Assembly (NCBI RefSeq): GCF_019195455.1
Contig: NZ_JAIMBW010000001.1
Span: 2,232,001-2,296,000 of the forward strand
DNA length: 64,000 nucleotides
Direction of reading: 5' to 3'
Source: Gymnodinialimonas phycosphaerae
Lineage (GTDB): Bacteria; Pseudomonadota; Alphaproteobacteria; Rhodobacterales; Rhodobacteraceae
The notes beneath the pieces were generated by a model. It did not search any database and was not told the DNA's origin. It saw only the letters and a list, made by a program, of their open reading frames with translations. Below are positions 8,991 through 17,245 of the stretch, in pieces. Every line of letters begins with the position of its first letter. Within the stretch, counting starts at the first letter, position 1. A program made the position numbers and the translations under genes.

Positions 8991-9374
8991 CTAGCTGAGC
9001 CCGACGCGCCATTGGGCGTCGCTCAGGCGCAGGGTGCACATGCCGGAATAGGCCTCGATCACCTGCCCCTTATCGTTCACCAGGCGGGTGTCATGGACAC
9101 CGCGGATCGCCTCGGGCCCACCGAACTGCGCCACGCTGCAAACGCGCACCATCCGCGTTGCGCTAATATCGCGCAGACCCTGCGCCACTTTGTCGAAGGT
9201 CAATCGCAACGCTTCAAGCGTACCAATCGTTTCGCGCCCTTCGAAGGTCTCAATAAACGAAGGCATCTGAAAGAACGGATGGTAGCGGTCGAAAGCACCG
9301 AGGTTCAAGGCGTCCCCGCTTCCGTCCCGGATCGCTTGGTAAATCTTGAAGGCAAGGTCATCTGGTTGGGTCAA
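8991..9374 (-). CDS. SnoaL/NTF2-like small protein
   Basis: 127 residues with the cone-fold pattern of SnoaL-like/limonene-epoxide-hydrolase-type proteins ('FDRYHPFFQMPSFIETFEGRE', 'TRMVRVCSVAQF', 'CTLRLSDAQWRVG'). The only plausible start is TTG at 9374, supported by GGAG five bases upstream. It lies downstream of hpaH on the same strand with a 148-bp gap, so it may be read through from the hpa operon or stand alone. Function unknown. Confidence 0.6.
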   Translation of the reverse strand: MTQPDDLAFKIYQAIRDGSGDALNLGAFDRYHPFFQMPSFIETFEGRETIGTLEALRLTFDKVAQGLRDISATRMVRVCSVAQFGGPEAIRGVHDTRLVNDKGQVIEAYSGMCTLRLSDAQWRVGLS

Positions 9375-9522
9375 ATCCGCTCCGTTCCGAGGTATGTGAC
9401 GCGTTTTATAAACCGAAATCCGAATAATTTTATGCCGTAACCTTCACAAATGCATACGGGAAAATGCTTCGGCGTTTTGGCGTGGTTGTGTTGGTGCCCG
9501 CCTTAGAACTTGGGACAGCAGA

Positions 9523-10323
9523 TCAGTCGAACGCCAGATCGACATGTCCGAAAGAGCCGAAATCGGCGTGAATCCGCGTGCCTGCGGGGCATTCGACGGG
9601 GCGAATGAAACTGCCCGAGAGGATGATTTGCCCCGGTGCGATACTTTGCCCGTACTGCGCCATTCGGCGCGCCAGCCAGACGACGCTTTCCACCGGGTCA
9701 TTCAGCACGCCTGCCCCCAGCCCGGTTTCCTCGACCTCACCGTTGCGTGACGTAATCGCGCCAACCCAGCGCAGATCGAAAGCGTCGGGCGCGTGGCGTT
9801 GCCGCCCCAGAACAACGCCCGCGTTGGCGGCGTTGTCGCTTATGGTGTCAAAGACCGTGCGGACCTTGCCCGTGGCCGCGTCCGTACGGGTGATGCGGGT
9901 GTCGAGAATCTCGATAGAGGGGGCGACGTAGTCCGTTGCGGCCAGCACATCGTCGCGGGTGACATCGCCCCCCCCGATGGGTGCCTTCATTACAAATGCG
10001 ATCTCGGCCTCGATCCGGGGCTGGATGAAGCGGCCCTTGGGCACCGTGGCCCCATCTTCGAACGCCATATCGTCGAAAAGGATCCCGCTATCGGGAATGT
10101 CGATGTTCAGTGCGTTTTGCATGGCCTTCGATGTCAGCCCGATCTTCCACCCGATTACACGCCGACCTTGCGCCAGCTTGGCGGCCGCGATGGCGTTCTG
10201 AATGGCGTAGGCGTCGTCCATCCCCATCTTGGGATGGCGCAGGGTCAGAAGGCCGATCTGTTGTCCCGTGGCCTCGGCGCGCAACAGATCGTCGGCGGCG
10301 CGGGCGTGATCTTGCGGGGTCAT
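9523..10323 (-). CDS. hpaH: 2-oxo-hept-3-ene-1,7-dioate hydratase HpaH
   Basis: 266 residues, usual length for HpaH/HpcG. Hydrates 2-oxo-hept-3-enedioate to 4-hydroxy-2-oxo-heptanedioate in the homoprotocatechuate meta-cleavage route. The MhpD/HpaH fold is visible in 'RVIGWKIGLTSKAMQ', the metal-site segment 'QPRIEAEIAFVMKAPI' and the terminal 'DFGSFGHVDLAF'. Its ATG overlaps the stop of the upstream FAH-family gene (ATGA), so the two are coupled. Last gene of the hpa operon in view; the HpaI aldolase that would act next is absent. Confidence 0.93.
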   Translation of the reverse strand: MTPQDHARAADDLLRAEATGQQIGLLTLRHPKMGMDDAYAIQNAIAAAKLAQGRRVIGWKIGLTSKAMQNALNIDIPDSGILFDDMAFEDGATVPKGRFIQPRIEAEIAFVMKAPIGGGDVTRDDVLAATDYVAPSIEILDTRITRTDAATGKVRTVFDTISDNAANAGVVLGRQRHAPDAFDLRWVGAITSRNGEVEETGLGAGVLNDPVESVVWLARRMAQYGQSIAPGQIILSGSFIRPVECPAGTRIHADFGSFGHVDLAFD

Positions 10324-11174
10324 AGAACTTCATCCGCCACGGTGTTGCGCAGGGTGCCGATGGTGTTGACCTCTACTTCTACAAGATCTCCGGGCGCCAG
10401 ATAACGCGGTGGATCGAACCGCGCGCCGGCCCCCGTGGGCGTTCCGGTAACGATGACGTCGCCGGGCTGGAGCGTCATGAAGGTCGAAATATACTCGATC
10501 TGCCGCCGGATCGGATGCATCATGCGATCAAGTGTATCGTCTTGGCGCACCTCTCCGTTCACGCGGGTGACGATGCGGGCATCATCCAGCTGGCTGGCGT
10601 CTGTGAACGGCACCAACCACGGCCCCATGGCGGCGGAACGGTCCCAATTCTTGCCCTGTGTCACGTTGAACTTCGCATGTCGCACCCAATCGCGGATCGT
10701 GCCTTCGTTGCAAATCGTCAGCGCCGCGATGTGGTCATAGGCGTCGGCCTGCGCGATACGGCGACCCGCCTTGCCGATGACGACAGCAACCTCGCCTTCG
10801 TAGTCCAGCGTGTGGTTTTCGGGCGGGCGGATCAGGGGCTGATCGTGCCCGGTGAACCCGCTGGCGAAGCGCGGAAAAAGAGACATGTATTTGGGCGTCT
10901 CACTGCCATCTTTATATTCGGCGTTACGATCCGGGAAATTGACGCCGACGCACAGGATGCGCCGCGCATCGGGCAGGACCATATCGTAGGTGAAGGTGGT
11001 GTGGGTGACGGGCTTGTCCTTGGCGACTTCGGCCAATCGGTCGAAAGTGCCCGCGGCGATCACCTCGTGTAGGGTGCGCCATTGCGGCAAATCGGGGCTG
11101 AGGGCGATCATGCCCGCGTCGGTCACGGCGCCATAGTATGGTTGCCCATGGGCAATGTAGCTTGCGTATTTCAT
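10320..11174 (-). CDS. Fumarylacetoacetate-hydrolase-family enzyme (HpaG-type decarboxylase/isomerase candidate)
   Basis: 284 residues, one complete FAH domain with 'NHTLDYEGEVAVVIGKAGR' (metal-binding Glu), 'ICNEGTIRDWVRHA' and 'GDVIVTGTPTGAGA'. In the hpa pathway a FAH-family enzyme (HpaG/HpcE) decarboxylates 5-oxopent-3-ene-1,2,5-tricarboxylate and isomerises the product. The E. coli protein is a tandem of two FAH units (about 430 residues), whereas this is one. ATG at 11174 is chosen because it forms an ATGA overlap with the upstream stop and has GGGAG 9 bp away; an ATG five codons earlier lacks both. Confidence 0.8.
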   Translation of the reverse strand: MKYASYIAHGQPYYGAVTDAGMIALSPDLPQWRTLHEVIAAGTFDRLAEVAKDKPVTHTTFTYDMVLPDARRILCVGVNFPDRNAEYKDGSETPKYMSLFPRFASGFTGHDQPLIRPPENHTLDYEGEVAVVIGKAGRRIAQADAYDHIAALTICNEGTIRDWVRHAKFNVTQGKNWDRSAAMGPWLVPFTDASQLDDARIVTRVNGEVRQDDTLDRMMHPIRRQIEYISTFMTLQPGDVIVTGTPTGAGARFDPPRYLAPGDLVEVEVNTIGTLRNTVADEVL

Positions 11175-12568
11175 TGAAGTTTCTCCCAAACTTCCGCGAT
11201 CACATCGCGCGCCACCATGACGTCATCGCGGGTGCAATCGAATTGCCCCACCTGGAAGCGGACCACCTTGCGGCCCTGGAACGCGCCTTGTGTCAGGTAG
11301 ATGCGCCCATCGTCGTTGAGGGCATCGACAAGGCGCTGTTGGTCGTCGTCGCTGCCGTGGCAGCGGAAGGAGAAGAGGCTGAGGATCGGCTCGGACGTGA
11401 TCTCGAAACCCTCCATGTCGCGGATCGCCTCGGCCAGGTCCTCCGCCCACGCCACATGGTTGCGGATGCGGGTGCGCAGGCCGTCCAACCCGTAGGTACG
11501 GATCAGGAACCAGATTTTCAGGGCGCGAAAACGTCGGCCCAGGGGGATCGTCCATTCCGAGTAATTGGTGACGGCATCGCCTGACGTCTTCAGGTATTCC
11601 GGCTCGATCTTCAGGGTGTTGAGCTGCGGTTGCGGATCGCGCAGGAACTGAATGGAGCAGTCGAACTGCGCCCCCAACCATTTATGTGGATTGAACACGA
11701 TGGAATCGTATCCCGCCACACCGTCCCAGAACGCGGCGTGAAACTCGGGGCAGATCATCGCCGCACCCGCCCACGCGGCATCGAGGTGGGTGTAGAGGTC
11801 ATGGGCGCGGGCGACCGCCAGCACTCGGCCCAGATCATCCGAGGCACCCACCCCCGTGCCGCCCGTGATCGCGATGATCCCCGCAGGCGTGTGGCCCGCC
11901 GCGATGTCAGCGGCAATCGCGGACTGCAACGCGTCCGCATCAATCGCGAAACGCGAACCGTGGGTAGGGATCTTCACCAGATTGTCTTGCCCTATGCCAG
12001 CTACCCAACAGGCGCGATCAATCGAGGAATGAACCTCTTGCGAGCAATAGATGCGCAGGTGGCCCTTGCCGGACAGACCCTCACGGTTGCTTGTGTATCC
12101 CGTCGCCCTCTCGCGCATTGTCAGCACGGCGGACAGTGTTGCAGAAGACGCGCTGTCCTGGATTACACCGGAATAGCCGGAAGGCAAATCAAGGGCCTGG
12201 CGCAGCCAATCCACCATAACCCCCTCGACTTCGGTCGCCGCGGGCGAGGTCTGCCAAAGCATGCATTGGGCCGCGACGGTGTTGACCAGCTGCTCGGCCA
12301 GCATGGACGGCGGCGCGGCGTTTGCAGCGAAGTAGGCAAAAAAACGTGGGTGCTGCCAATGGGTCATGCCGGGCATGACGATGGCCTCGAAATCAGCCAT
12401 GACGGCGGCCATGTCCTCGGGGCTGTCAGGCGGCGAGGTCGGAAGCTGTGCCGCGATTTCGCCCGGTGCGGTCTGCGCCCGCACGGGGCGGTCGCGCAGG
12501 GTCTTGTGGTAGTCCGCGCCCCAATCAGCGATGTGCTTGCCCCAATGGGCGAATTCGTCCCAGTTCAC
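11171..12568 (-). CDS. PLP-dependent aromatic amino-acid decarboxylase (AADC/TDC family)
   Basis: 465 residues of group-II pyridoxal-phosphate decarboxylase. Seen: 'CSQEVHSSIDRA' with the cofactor-stacking His180, 'ITGGTGVGASDDL', 'THLDAAWAGAA' with the pyridine-binding Asp263, and the Schiff-base Lys296 in 'NPHKWLGAQFDCS'. This family decarboxylates L-DOPA, tyrosine, tryptophan or phenylalanine. It sits inside the hpa operon, 17 bp after hpaD and overlapping the FAH gene, so its likely role is to feed an aromatic amine (tyramine or dopamine) toward homoprotocatechuate. That role is inference: no amine oxidase is next to it and the substrate cannot be read from sequence. Confidence 0.88.
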   Translation of the reverse strand: MNWDEFAHWGKHIADWGADYHKTLRDRPVRAQTAPGEIAAQLPTSPPDSPEDMAAVMADFEAIVMPGMTHWQHPRFFAYFAANAAPPSMLAEQLVNTVAAQCMLWQTSPAATEVEGVMVDWLRQALDLPSGYSGVIQDSASSATLSAVLTMRERATGYTSNREGLSGKGHLRIYCSQEVHSSIDRACWVAGIGQDNLVKIPTHGSRFAIDADALQSAIAADIAAGHTPAGIIAITGGTGVGASDDLGRVLAVARAHDLYTHLDAAWAGAAMICPEFHAAFWDGVAGYDSIVFNPHKWLGAQFDCSIQFLRDPQPQLNTLKIEPEYLKTSGDAVTNYSEWTIPLGRRFRALKIWFLIRTYGLDGLRTRIRNHVAWAEDLAEAIRDMEGFEITSEPILSLFSFRCHGSDDDQQRLVDALNDDGRIYLTQGAFQGRKVVRFQVGQFDCTRDDVMVARDVIAEVWEKLQ

Positions 12569-12585
12569 TGGCTCTCCTCCCGCGC

Positions 12586-13569
12586 TCAGGGCGCGATAAT
12601 CGGGGTGGCGGCCAACGCAGAATCCCTGGTTTCCACCCCCACGAACTGCGTGCCGTGTTCAAACCAGCTTCTTGGCGCGGGCGCCCCCCATAGCGTCTGG
12701 CGCTGGGGGTCCTTGAGGTCCCACTTGATCGGCTCATGATCCGGATCAACGGTCTGATAATCCGAGCAATAGATCTCGATCCGGTGACCGTCCGGGTCAA
12801 GGATGTAAAGGAAGAACGCGTTGGAAATTCCGTGCCGACCCGGCCCGCGTTCGATGTTACTGACGTAGCCGGTGGTGGCCATGAGGTCGAGCAGATCAAT
12901 GATGTTCAGCGGCGTCGGCACCCAGAACGCCACGTGATGCAGGCGCGGCCCAGTGCCATTGGTAAAGGCCATGTCGTGCACGCCGCCCTTGCGGTGCATC
13001 CACGCGGCCCACATCTTCCCGCTTTCGGCATCTTCAGTGTATTCCGTCACGCGGAAGCCGAAGTCGTTGTAGAAGGCGACCGACGCGTCGACGTCATTTG
13101 AGAAGCAATTGAAGTGGTCGATCCGCAGGGGCTTCACCCCGCGATAGAGCGCGTACTTCTGGTGGATCGACGGAAGACGATCCATCTTGTGGTAGAATTC
13201 CAACGGAATGCCCATGTTGTCTGACGTCAGCAGGGTGCGGCCCTGGTAGGAACGCTCGACCCATTGCGTTGGGCGGCCCTTGGCCTGAAAATAGGCCTCG
13301 GCCCGATCCAGATCAGCTTCGTCATAGGTCTTGAAGCCCATGACCTCGACCGTACCGGGCTGGTCGGATTTTTGCAGGATGACGCAATGATGCCCCCGTT
13401 CTTCCATGGCCCGCAGGTAGATGTGCGTGTCGGTCTCATCCGTGACCTGAAGACCAAGGATGTCGGTGTAGAACGTCTTGGAAGCCGCAAGATCGGCCAC
13501 GTTCAGGCAAACATGGCTCAGGCGGATGACATTGAAATCCGGGTACAGGTTGGGTGCGGGTGCGGGCAT
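12586..13569 (-). CDS. hpaD: Homoprotocatechuate 2,3-dioxygenase HpaD (extradiol, VOC type)
   Basis: 327 residues in two vicinal-oxygen-chelate domains (about 15-130 and 148-270). Extradiol ring cleavage of 3,4-dihydroxyphenylacetate to 5-carboxymethyl-2-hydroxymuconate semialdehyde. The Fe(II)/Mn(II) triad is visible: His152 ('LRIDHFNCFS'), His211/212 ('RLHHVAFWV') and Glu265 ('HRIEIYCSDY'). Begins immediately after the hpaE stop codon and precedes the decarboxylase gene by 17 bp. Length and motifs fit the Brevibacterium/Arthrobacter-type HPCD rather than the LigB-type HpaD of E. coli. Confidence 0.95.
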   Translation of the reverse strand: MPAPAPNLYPDFNVIRLSHVCLNVADLAASKTFYTDILGLQVTDETDTHIYLRAMEERGHHCVILQKSDQPGTVEVMGFKTYDEADLDRAEAYFQAKGRPTQWVERSYQGRTLLTSDNMGIPLEFYHKMDRLPSIHQKYALYRGVKPLRIDHFNCFSNDVDASVAFYNDFGFRVTEYTEDAESGKMWAAWMHRKGGVHDMAFTNGTGPRLHHVAFWVPTPLNIIDLLDLMATTGYVSNIERGPGRHGISNAFFLYILDPDGHRIEIYCSDYQTVDPDHEPIKWDLKDPQRQTLWGAPAPRSWFEHGTQFVGVETRDSALAATPIIAP

Positions 13570-15081
13570 TCAAAGCGCTCCTAACTTGGTGATCTTGTGC
13601 GGGCCAAGGGCAAAGCCCACGTGCTTTTGCTCCATGTAGAACTCGAACGACCAATCTCCGCCATCGCGACCGATGCCACTGGCCTTCACACCACCAAACG
13701 GCGTCGGCAGGTGGCGCACGTTTTCGGAGTTCACCCAGATCATCCCGGCCTCCAGCTTATCGGTAAACCGCAGCGCGCGGGTCAAGTCATTGGTCCAGAC
13801 ATAGCCGGTCAGGCCGTAGGGCGTGTCATTGGCGATATGCAGCGCCTCGTCCTCGGTCGAGAACGGGATGGAGGTCAGCACCGGGCCGAAGATCTCTTCC
13901 TGTGCGATGCGCATGTCATTGCGCGCGCCGGTGAAAAGCGTCGGGCGGACGAAATAGCCCTCACTCCCGATCGTCTCGCCGCCCGCCGCAACGGTCGCGC
14001 CGTCTTGCTCGGCGATGTCGAAGTAGCTTGTGACCTTGGTGAAATGCTCCTCACTGATCAGGGGGCCGACTTCTGTGGCGGGGTCCAGCGGGTGGCCCAC
14101 ACGGATGTTGTTCACACGCTCGACCAGTCTGGCTTCGAAGTCTTCGCGCACGCCTTCTTGCACAAGAAGTCGCGAGGATGAGGTGCAGCGCTCCCCGTTG
14201 ATCGAATAGATCATGAAGATCACCGCATCCAGCGCGCGGTCAAGGTCGGCATCCTCAAACACGATGACCGGGTTCTTTCCGCCAAGTTCAAGATGATTGC
14301 GCTTCAGCGTATCGGCGCCCTGTTTTGTGATGAGGCTTCCGGTCTTCGACTCTCCCACAAAGGCAATCGCGCGGATCTTGGGATGCTCGCAAAGCGCTTT
14401 GCCGGCGCCTTCGCCGAACCCGTTCACCGTGTTGAGCACGCCCGGTGGCAGGCCCGCTTCCTCGGCAATCTCAACCAGCAGGCGGGCGGTCAGGGGCGAG
14501 GCTTCGGCGGGTTTATGCACAACCGTGCAGCCTGCCGCCAAGGCGGGCGCGATCTTCCAAGTGGACAACATGAAGGGCGTATTCCACGGCGTGATGACGC
14601 CCACCGGGCCGATGGGCACGCGGGAGGTAACATTCATCAACGTCGGTGATTTCAGGTGCTGACCGTCGCGGGCTTGCACGACCTGATCAGCGAAATAGCG
14701 AAAGTTTTCCGCGCCGCGCAGGGCCGCTTTGGACATGAACTTGAAGGCCTGGCCCGTATCCCAGCACTCGCAAAGCGCGATTTCTTCGGCCCGCGCCTCG
14801 ATCCCTTCCGCCACGCGGACCAGGATCCGTTTACGCTCCGGCGCGGGCAAGTCGCGCCACGCCGGGAAGGCGGCATTGGCCGCCTGCGCTGCCACATCTA
14901 TGTCCGGCGCTGTCCCGAGGGCCACATCGCAGATGACGCTTTTGTCGACCGGGGAGATCGTCTGGAACACGCCCCCGGCCCCGGCCACATCCGCCCCTGC
15001 AATCCGGTTGCGGATGCCCGTGTCACGGAACCGGGCCAGATAGCCGTCCAGTTTGGCGATGTTGTCGTCCAGCTTGCTCAT
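13570..15081 (-). CDS. hpaE: 5-carboxymethyl-2-hydroxymuconate semialdehyde dehydrogenase HpaE
   Basis: 503-residue aldehyde dehydrogenase, NAD-dependent, second step of the homoprotocatechuate pathway. Catalytic elements seen: 'VITPWNTPFMLSTWKIAPAL', 'HLELGGKNPVIVFEDAD' (general-base Glu), 'INGERCTSSSRLLVQEGV' (nucleophilic Cys) and 'EEIFGPVLTSIPF'. Assignment to HpaE rather than a general ALDH follows from its position between hpaF and hpaD and from the conserved 'FGGVKASGIGRDGGDWSFEF' tail. Confidence 0.94.
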   Translation of the reverse strand: MSKLDDNIAKLDGYLARFRDTGIRNRIAGADVAGAGGVFQTISPVDKSVICDVALGTAPDIDVAAQAANAAFPAWRDLPAPERKRILVRVAEGIEARAEEIALCECWDTGQAFKFMSKAALRGAENFRYFADQVVQARDGQHLKSPTLMNVTSRVPIGPVGVITPWNTPFMLSTWKIAPALAAGCTVVHKPAEASPLTARLLVEIAEEAGLPPGVLNTVNGFGEGAGKALCEHPKIRAIAFVGESKTGSLITKQGADTLKRNHLELGGKNPVIVFEDADLDRALDAVIFMIYSINGERCTSSSRLLVQEGVREDFEARLVERVNNIRVGHPLDPATEVGPLISEEHFTKVTSYFDIAEQDGATVAAGGETIGSEGYFVRPTLFTGARNDMRIAQEEIFGPVLTSIPFSTEDEALHIANDTPYGLTGYVWTNDLTRALRFTDKLEAGMIWVNSENVRHLPTPFGGVKASGIGRDGGDWSFEFYMEQKHVGFALGPHKITKLGAL

Positions 15082-15091
15082 GCGCGGTCCC

Positions 15092-15481
15092 TCATTCTGA
15101 CTTGGGCAAATGATCGCGGATGGTGCCTGTCTTGGGCGACAGGGCCGCGTCGATGTCGCGCATCTCCGCGGACAGCGCGATGGAGTGGGTGGCCATCGCG
15201 TCGACCAGACAAGCCTTTGCTGCCTCGAAGATCCGGGCGATGGCGTCTTGCTTCACGTCGTCCGGCCGACCTTCCCGCAGACGGACCGAGATATCGACAA
15301 AGCCGTGCTTGGGATTGCCATCGGCAATCGCGTAGTGATCGACACGGGTCGCACGGACGCGGATGCCCGGCATCGGAAACGCATCGATGCCCGCTGCCTC
15401 GGCGCGGATCGCCTCGCACAGGGCGGCCATGTCCACGGTGTCTTCAAGGTTGGCTGAATAGTCGATCTGGAAATGAGGCAT
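15092..15481 (-). CDS. hpaF: 5-carboxymethyl-2-hydroxymuconate delta-isomerase HpaF
   Basis: 129 residues of the tautomerase superfamily (CHMI). The N-terminal Pro2 after Met ('MPHFQIDYSANLED') is the catalytic base of the family; 'HYAIADGNPKHGFVDISVRLREGR' is the CHMI core. Isomerises 5-carboxymethyl-2-hydroxymuconate for the FAH-family decarboxylase. First gene of the operon, 108 bp from divergent hpaR, with hpaE 10 bp downstream. Confidence 0.94.
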   Translation of the reverse strand: MPHFQIDYSANLEDTVDMAALCEAIRAEAAGIDAFPMPGIRVRATRVDHYAIADGNPKHGFVDISVRLREGRPDDVKQDAIARIFEAAKACLVDAMATHSIALSAEMRDIDAALSPKTGTIRDHLPKSE

Positions 15482-15488
15482 GGCACGC

Positions 15489-15538
15489 TTAACATGTTAA
15501 TTGTTGCGAAGTTAATTAAATCCGGCTTGTATTGTCAA
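15489..15538 (-). promoter_or_regulatory. hpa operon promoter and HpaR operator candidate
   Basis: Reading on the minus strand, TTGACA (15538-15533) is followed after 17 bp by TTAACT (15515-15510), a good sigma-70 promoter toward hpaF. Just downstream lies the perfect 12-bp palindrome TTAACATGTTAA (15489-15500), and TTAATTAA (15512-15519) overlaps the -10. A repressor bound at the 12-bp palindrome would block early transcription, which fits HpaR, a MarR-type repressor in E. coli. The AT-rich patch stands out from the GC-rich surroundings. Confidence 0.6.
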
Positions 15539-15589
15539 GCCTGACTTGGCAGCACACGAGAGCATCTCATAGAATAGCCCGAGCCCCAA

Positions 15590-16027
15590 ATGCCTCGCAC
15601 ATTTCCCCCCACCGCGCGTTCCTTGCCGATGGCGCTGATCCGCGCCCGCGAAGGCGTGATGGCTCCGATCCGTGATATGTTGTCCGAGACCGGCATTACC
15701 GAGCAGCAATGGCGGGTGCTTCGGGTCCTATCTGAAAACGGGCCGCTGGATGCGACCTCGCTGGCGGATCGCGCAAGCCTACTGTTCCCCAGCCTCACCC
15801 GCATCGCCACGAAGATGCGTGAAAAGGGCCTGATCACCCAGACCCGCGACGAGGTCGACCGACGTCGGCATTTCATCGCGATCACCGAGGCGGGACAGAA
15901 GATCATCGACGAGCGGGCCGAGCAATCGGCGCGGATCGTGGCCGATATCCGCGCGACCCTGGGGGAGGAGAATTACGAGACGCTCCTCGATTTGTTGGCG
16001 ATGCTGGATCCGGGATCACGGGACTAG
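15590..16027 (+). CDS. hpaR: MarR-family regulator of homoprotocatechuate catabolism HpaR
   Basis: 145 residues with a MarR winged HTH: 'GITEQQWRVLRVLSENGPLDATSLADRA', 'SLTRIATKMREKGLITQTRDEVDRRRHFIAITEAG'. Divergent to hpaF across 108 bp, the arrangement of hpaR in enteric hpa clusters, where it represses the meta operon until homoprotocatechuate-type ligands appear. Its 3' end runs 12 bases into the end of the convergent UPF0261 gene. Confidence 0.92.
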   Translation: MPRTFPPTARSLPMALIRAREGVMAPIRDMLSETGITEQQWRVLRVLSENGPLDATSLADRASLLFPSLTRIATKMREKGLITQTRDEVDRRRHFIAITEAGQKIIDERAEQSARIVADIRATLGEENYETLLDLLAMLDPGSRD

Positions 16028-17245
16028 CCCCTCGGCCCGCCACTTGTCGAAGATCGCAAGCGCCGTGTCCGCAAAGGCCGCATCGTTGATGTGGGCGTCG
16101 ATGGGATGGGCCTTCACGTTGGGTGGCAGCGCATGTGTCAATTCCGCGAGGAAGGCATCAAGGCCCGCCTGGTCGTGCAGGTCCGCGCCTTCGCGGTCCC
16201 ATTCGCCAAGGCCCTGGCGGGGGAGGATCATCGCCGTGGGGGCCGTGGCCCTGGCCAGTTGCTCCGCATGGGCGCGGGCCACCTGTCGGCGCTCTTGGGC
16301 GTTCAGCACGATAGAGGTCAGAAGGCGATTGTGGGCATGGCTTGGGTGATCGGCCCATTTGCCGGGAATTGGCTGCCAGCCGACGATATCGACCAGGTCA
16401 TAGCACCCCGGTGCCACGATCTGCGGCGTGCCGCGAAGGCCCGCGCCCGTCAGCCTGTCCGCCCCGGCCGAGATGTTGGAGCCGTGAATGTGGTTGCCAA
16501 GCTCTTGCGTGCAGAAGTCGAACACGCAGGCAAACGCCCCTTGGGCCGCGAGGCTTTCAAACGCGCGCCCGCCCATACCGGTGGCGTGGAACACGGCGAC
16601 CTCGTATCCGCGCGCTTCCAGCGCAGGTTTCAATGGGATCACGTATTTCAGGGCCGAGGTGCCGAGGGACATCATCCCAATCAGCGGTTTGTCGGGGTCC
16701 GGCTTCTGGACTGCGCGCGCAGCACCAAGGACGGCGCCGGCCGCCTGGCTTAGCGATGCCTTGCAGACCGAGTTCAGCCCGTAAAGCCCGCCCGCCCAAA
16801 GGATCATCTGAGCGTCCGCCGCGATCCGCTCGGGCGGGATCAGCGGCGAGAAGGATACCGTCGAGACGATATATTTCGGCACGCCCAAGGGCAGGGCCAA
16901 GCAGACATCGAGCGCCAGATCGGTTCCCATGGTACCGCCGAGCACCACCATGCCGTCAAAGCGCCCTTCCGCGAAAAGCCGCGCCACCAGCAATGACGCG
17001 CCATGGGCCATGATCTGCATGGCCGTGTTTTCATCGCCCGAGGCAATGGCGGCCTCGATACTGCTGCCGCCTTCCTGCGCCACGTCGTGCTTTGACAGGT
17101 CGCAAGGCATGGACGGCTCGCCCAAGACCGAGACATCCATGCTCAACACACGCCCGCCCTGCCCCCGGATCACGTCTGCCAGGAACCCAAGCTCTGCGTC
17201 CTTGGTGTCATAGGTGCCGATCACGAGGATGGTCTTGTCGGTCAT
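16016..17245 (-). CDS. UPF0261 / Tm-1-like ATP-binding protein
   Basis: 409 residues of the UPF0261 family (Tm-1 N-terminal domain): 'ILVIGTYDTKDAELGFLAD', 'VVLGGTMGTDLAL', 'ALPLGVPKYIVSTVSFSPLIPPERIAADAQMILWAGG'. Structures of the plant Tm-1 domain bind ATP, but the bacterial role is unknown. I use ATG at 17245 because it forms an ATGA overlap with the aldehyde dehydrogenase stop; a start four codons earlier is in frame. Last gene of the tctCBA-ALDH operon, so a role in catabolism of the imported acid is inferred. It meets hpaR tail to tail with a 12-bp overlap. Confidence 0.85.
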   Translation of the reverse strand: MTDKTILVIGTYDTKDAELGFLADVIRGQGGRVLSMDVSVLGEPSMPCDLSKHDVAQEGGSSIEAAIASGDENTAMQIMAHGASLLVARLFAEGRFDGMVVLGGTMGTDLALDVCLALPLGVPKYIVSTVSFSPLIPPERIAADAQMILWAGGLYGLNSVCKASLSQAAGAVLGAARAVQKPDPDKPLIGMMSLGTSALKYVIPLKPALEARGYEVAVFHATGMGGRAFESLAAQGAFACVFDFCTQELGNHIHGSNISAGADRLTGAGLRGTPQIVAPGCYDLVDIVGWQPIPGKWADHPSHAHNRLLTSIVLNAQERRQVARAHAEQLARATAPTAMILPRQGLGEWDREGADLHDQAGLDAFLAELTHALPPNVKAHPIDAHINDAAFADTALAIFDKWRAEGLVP

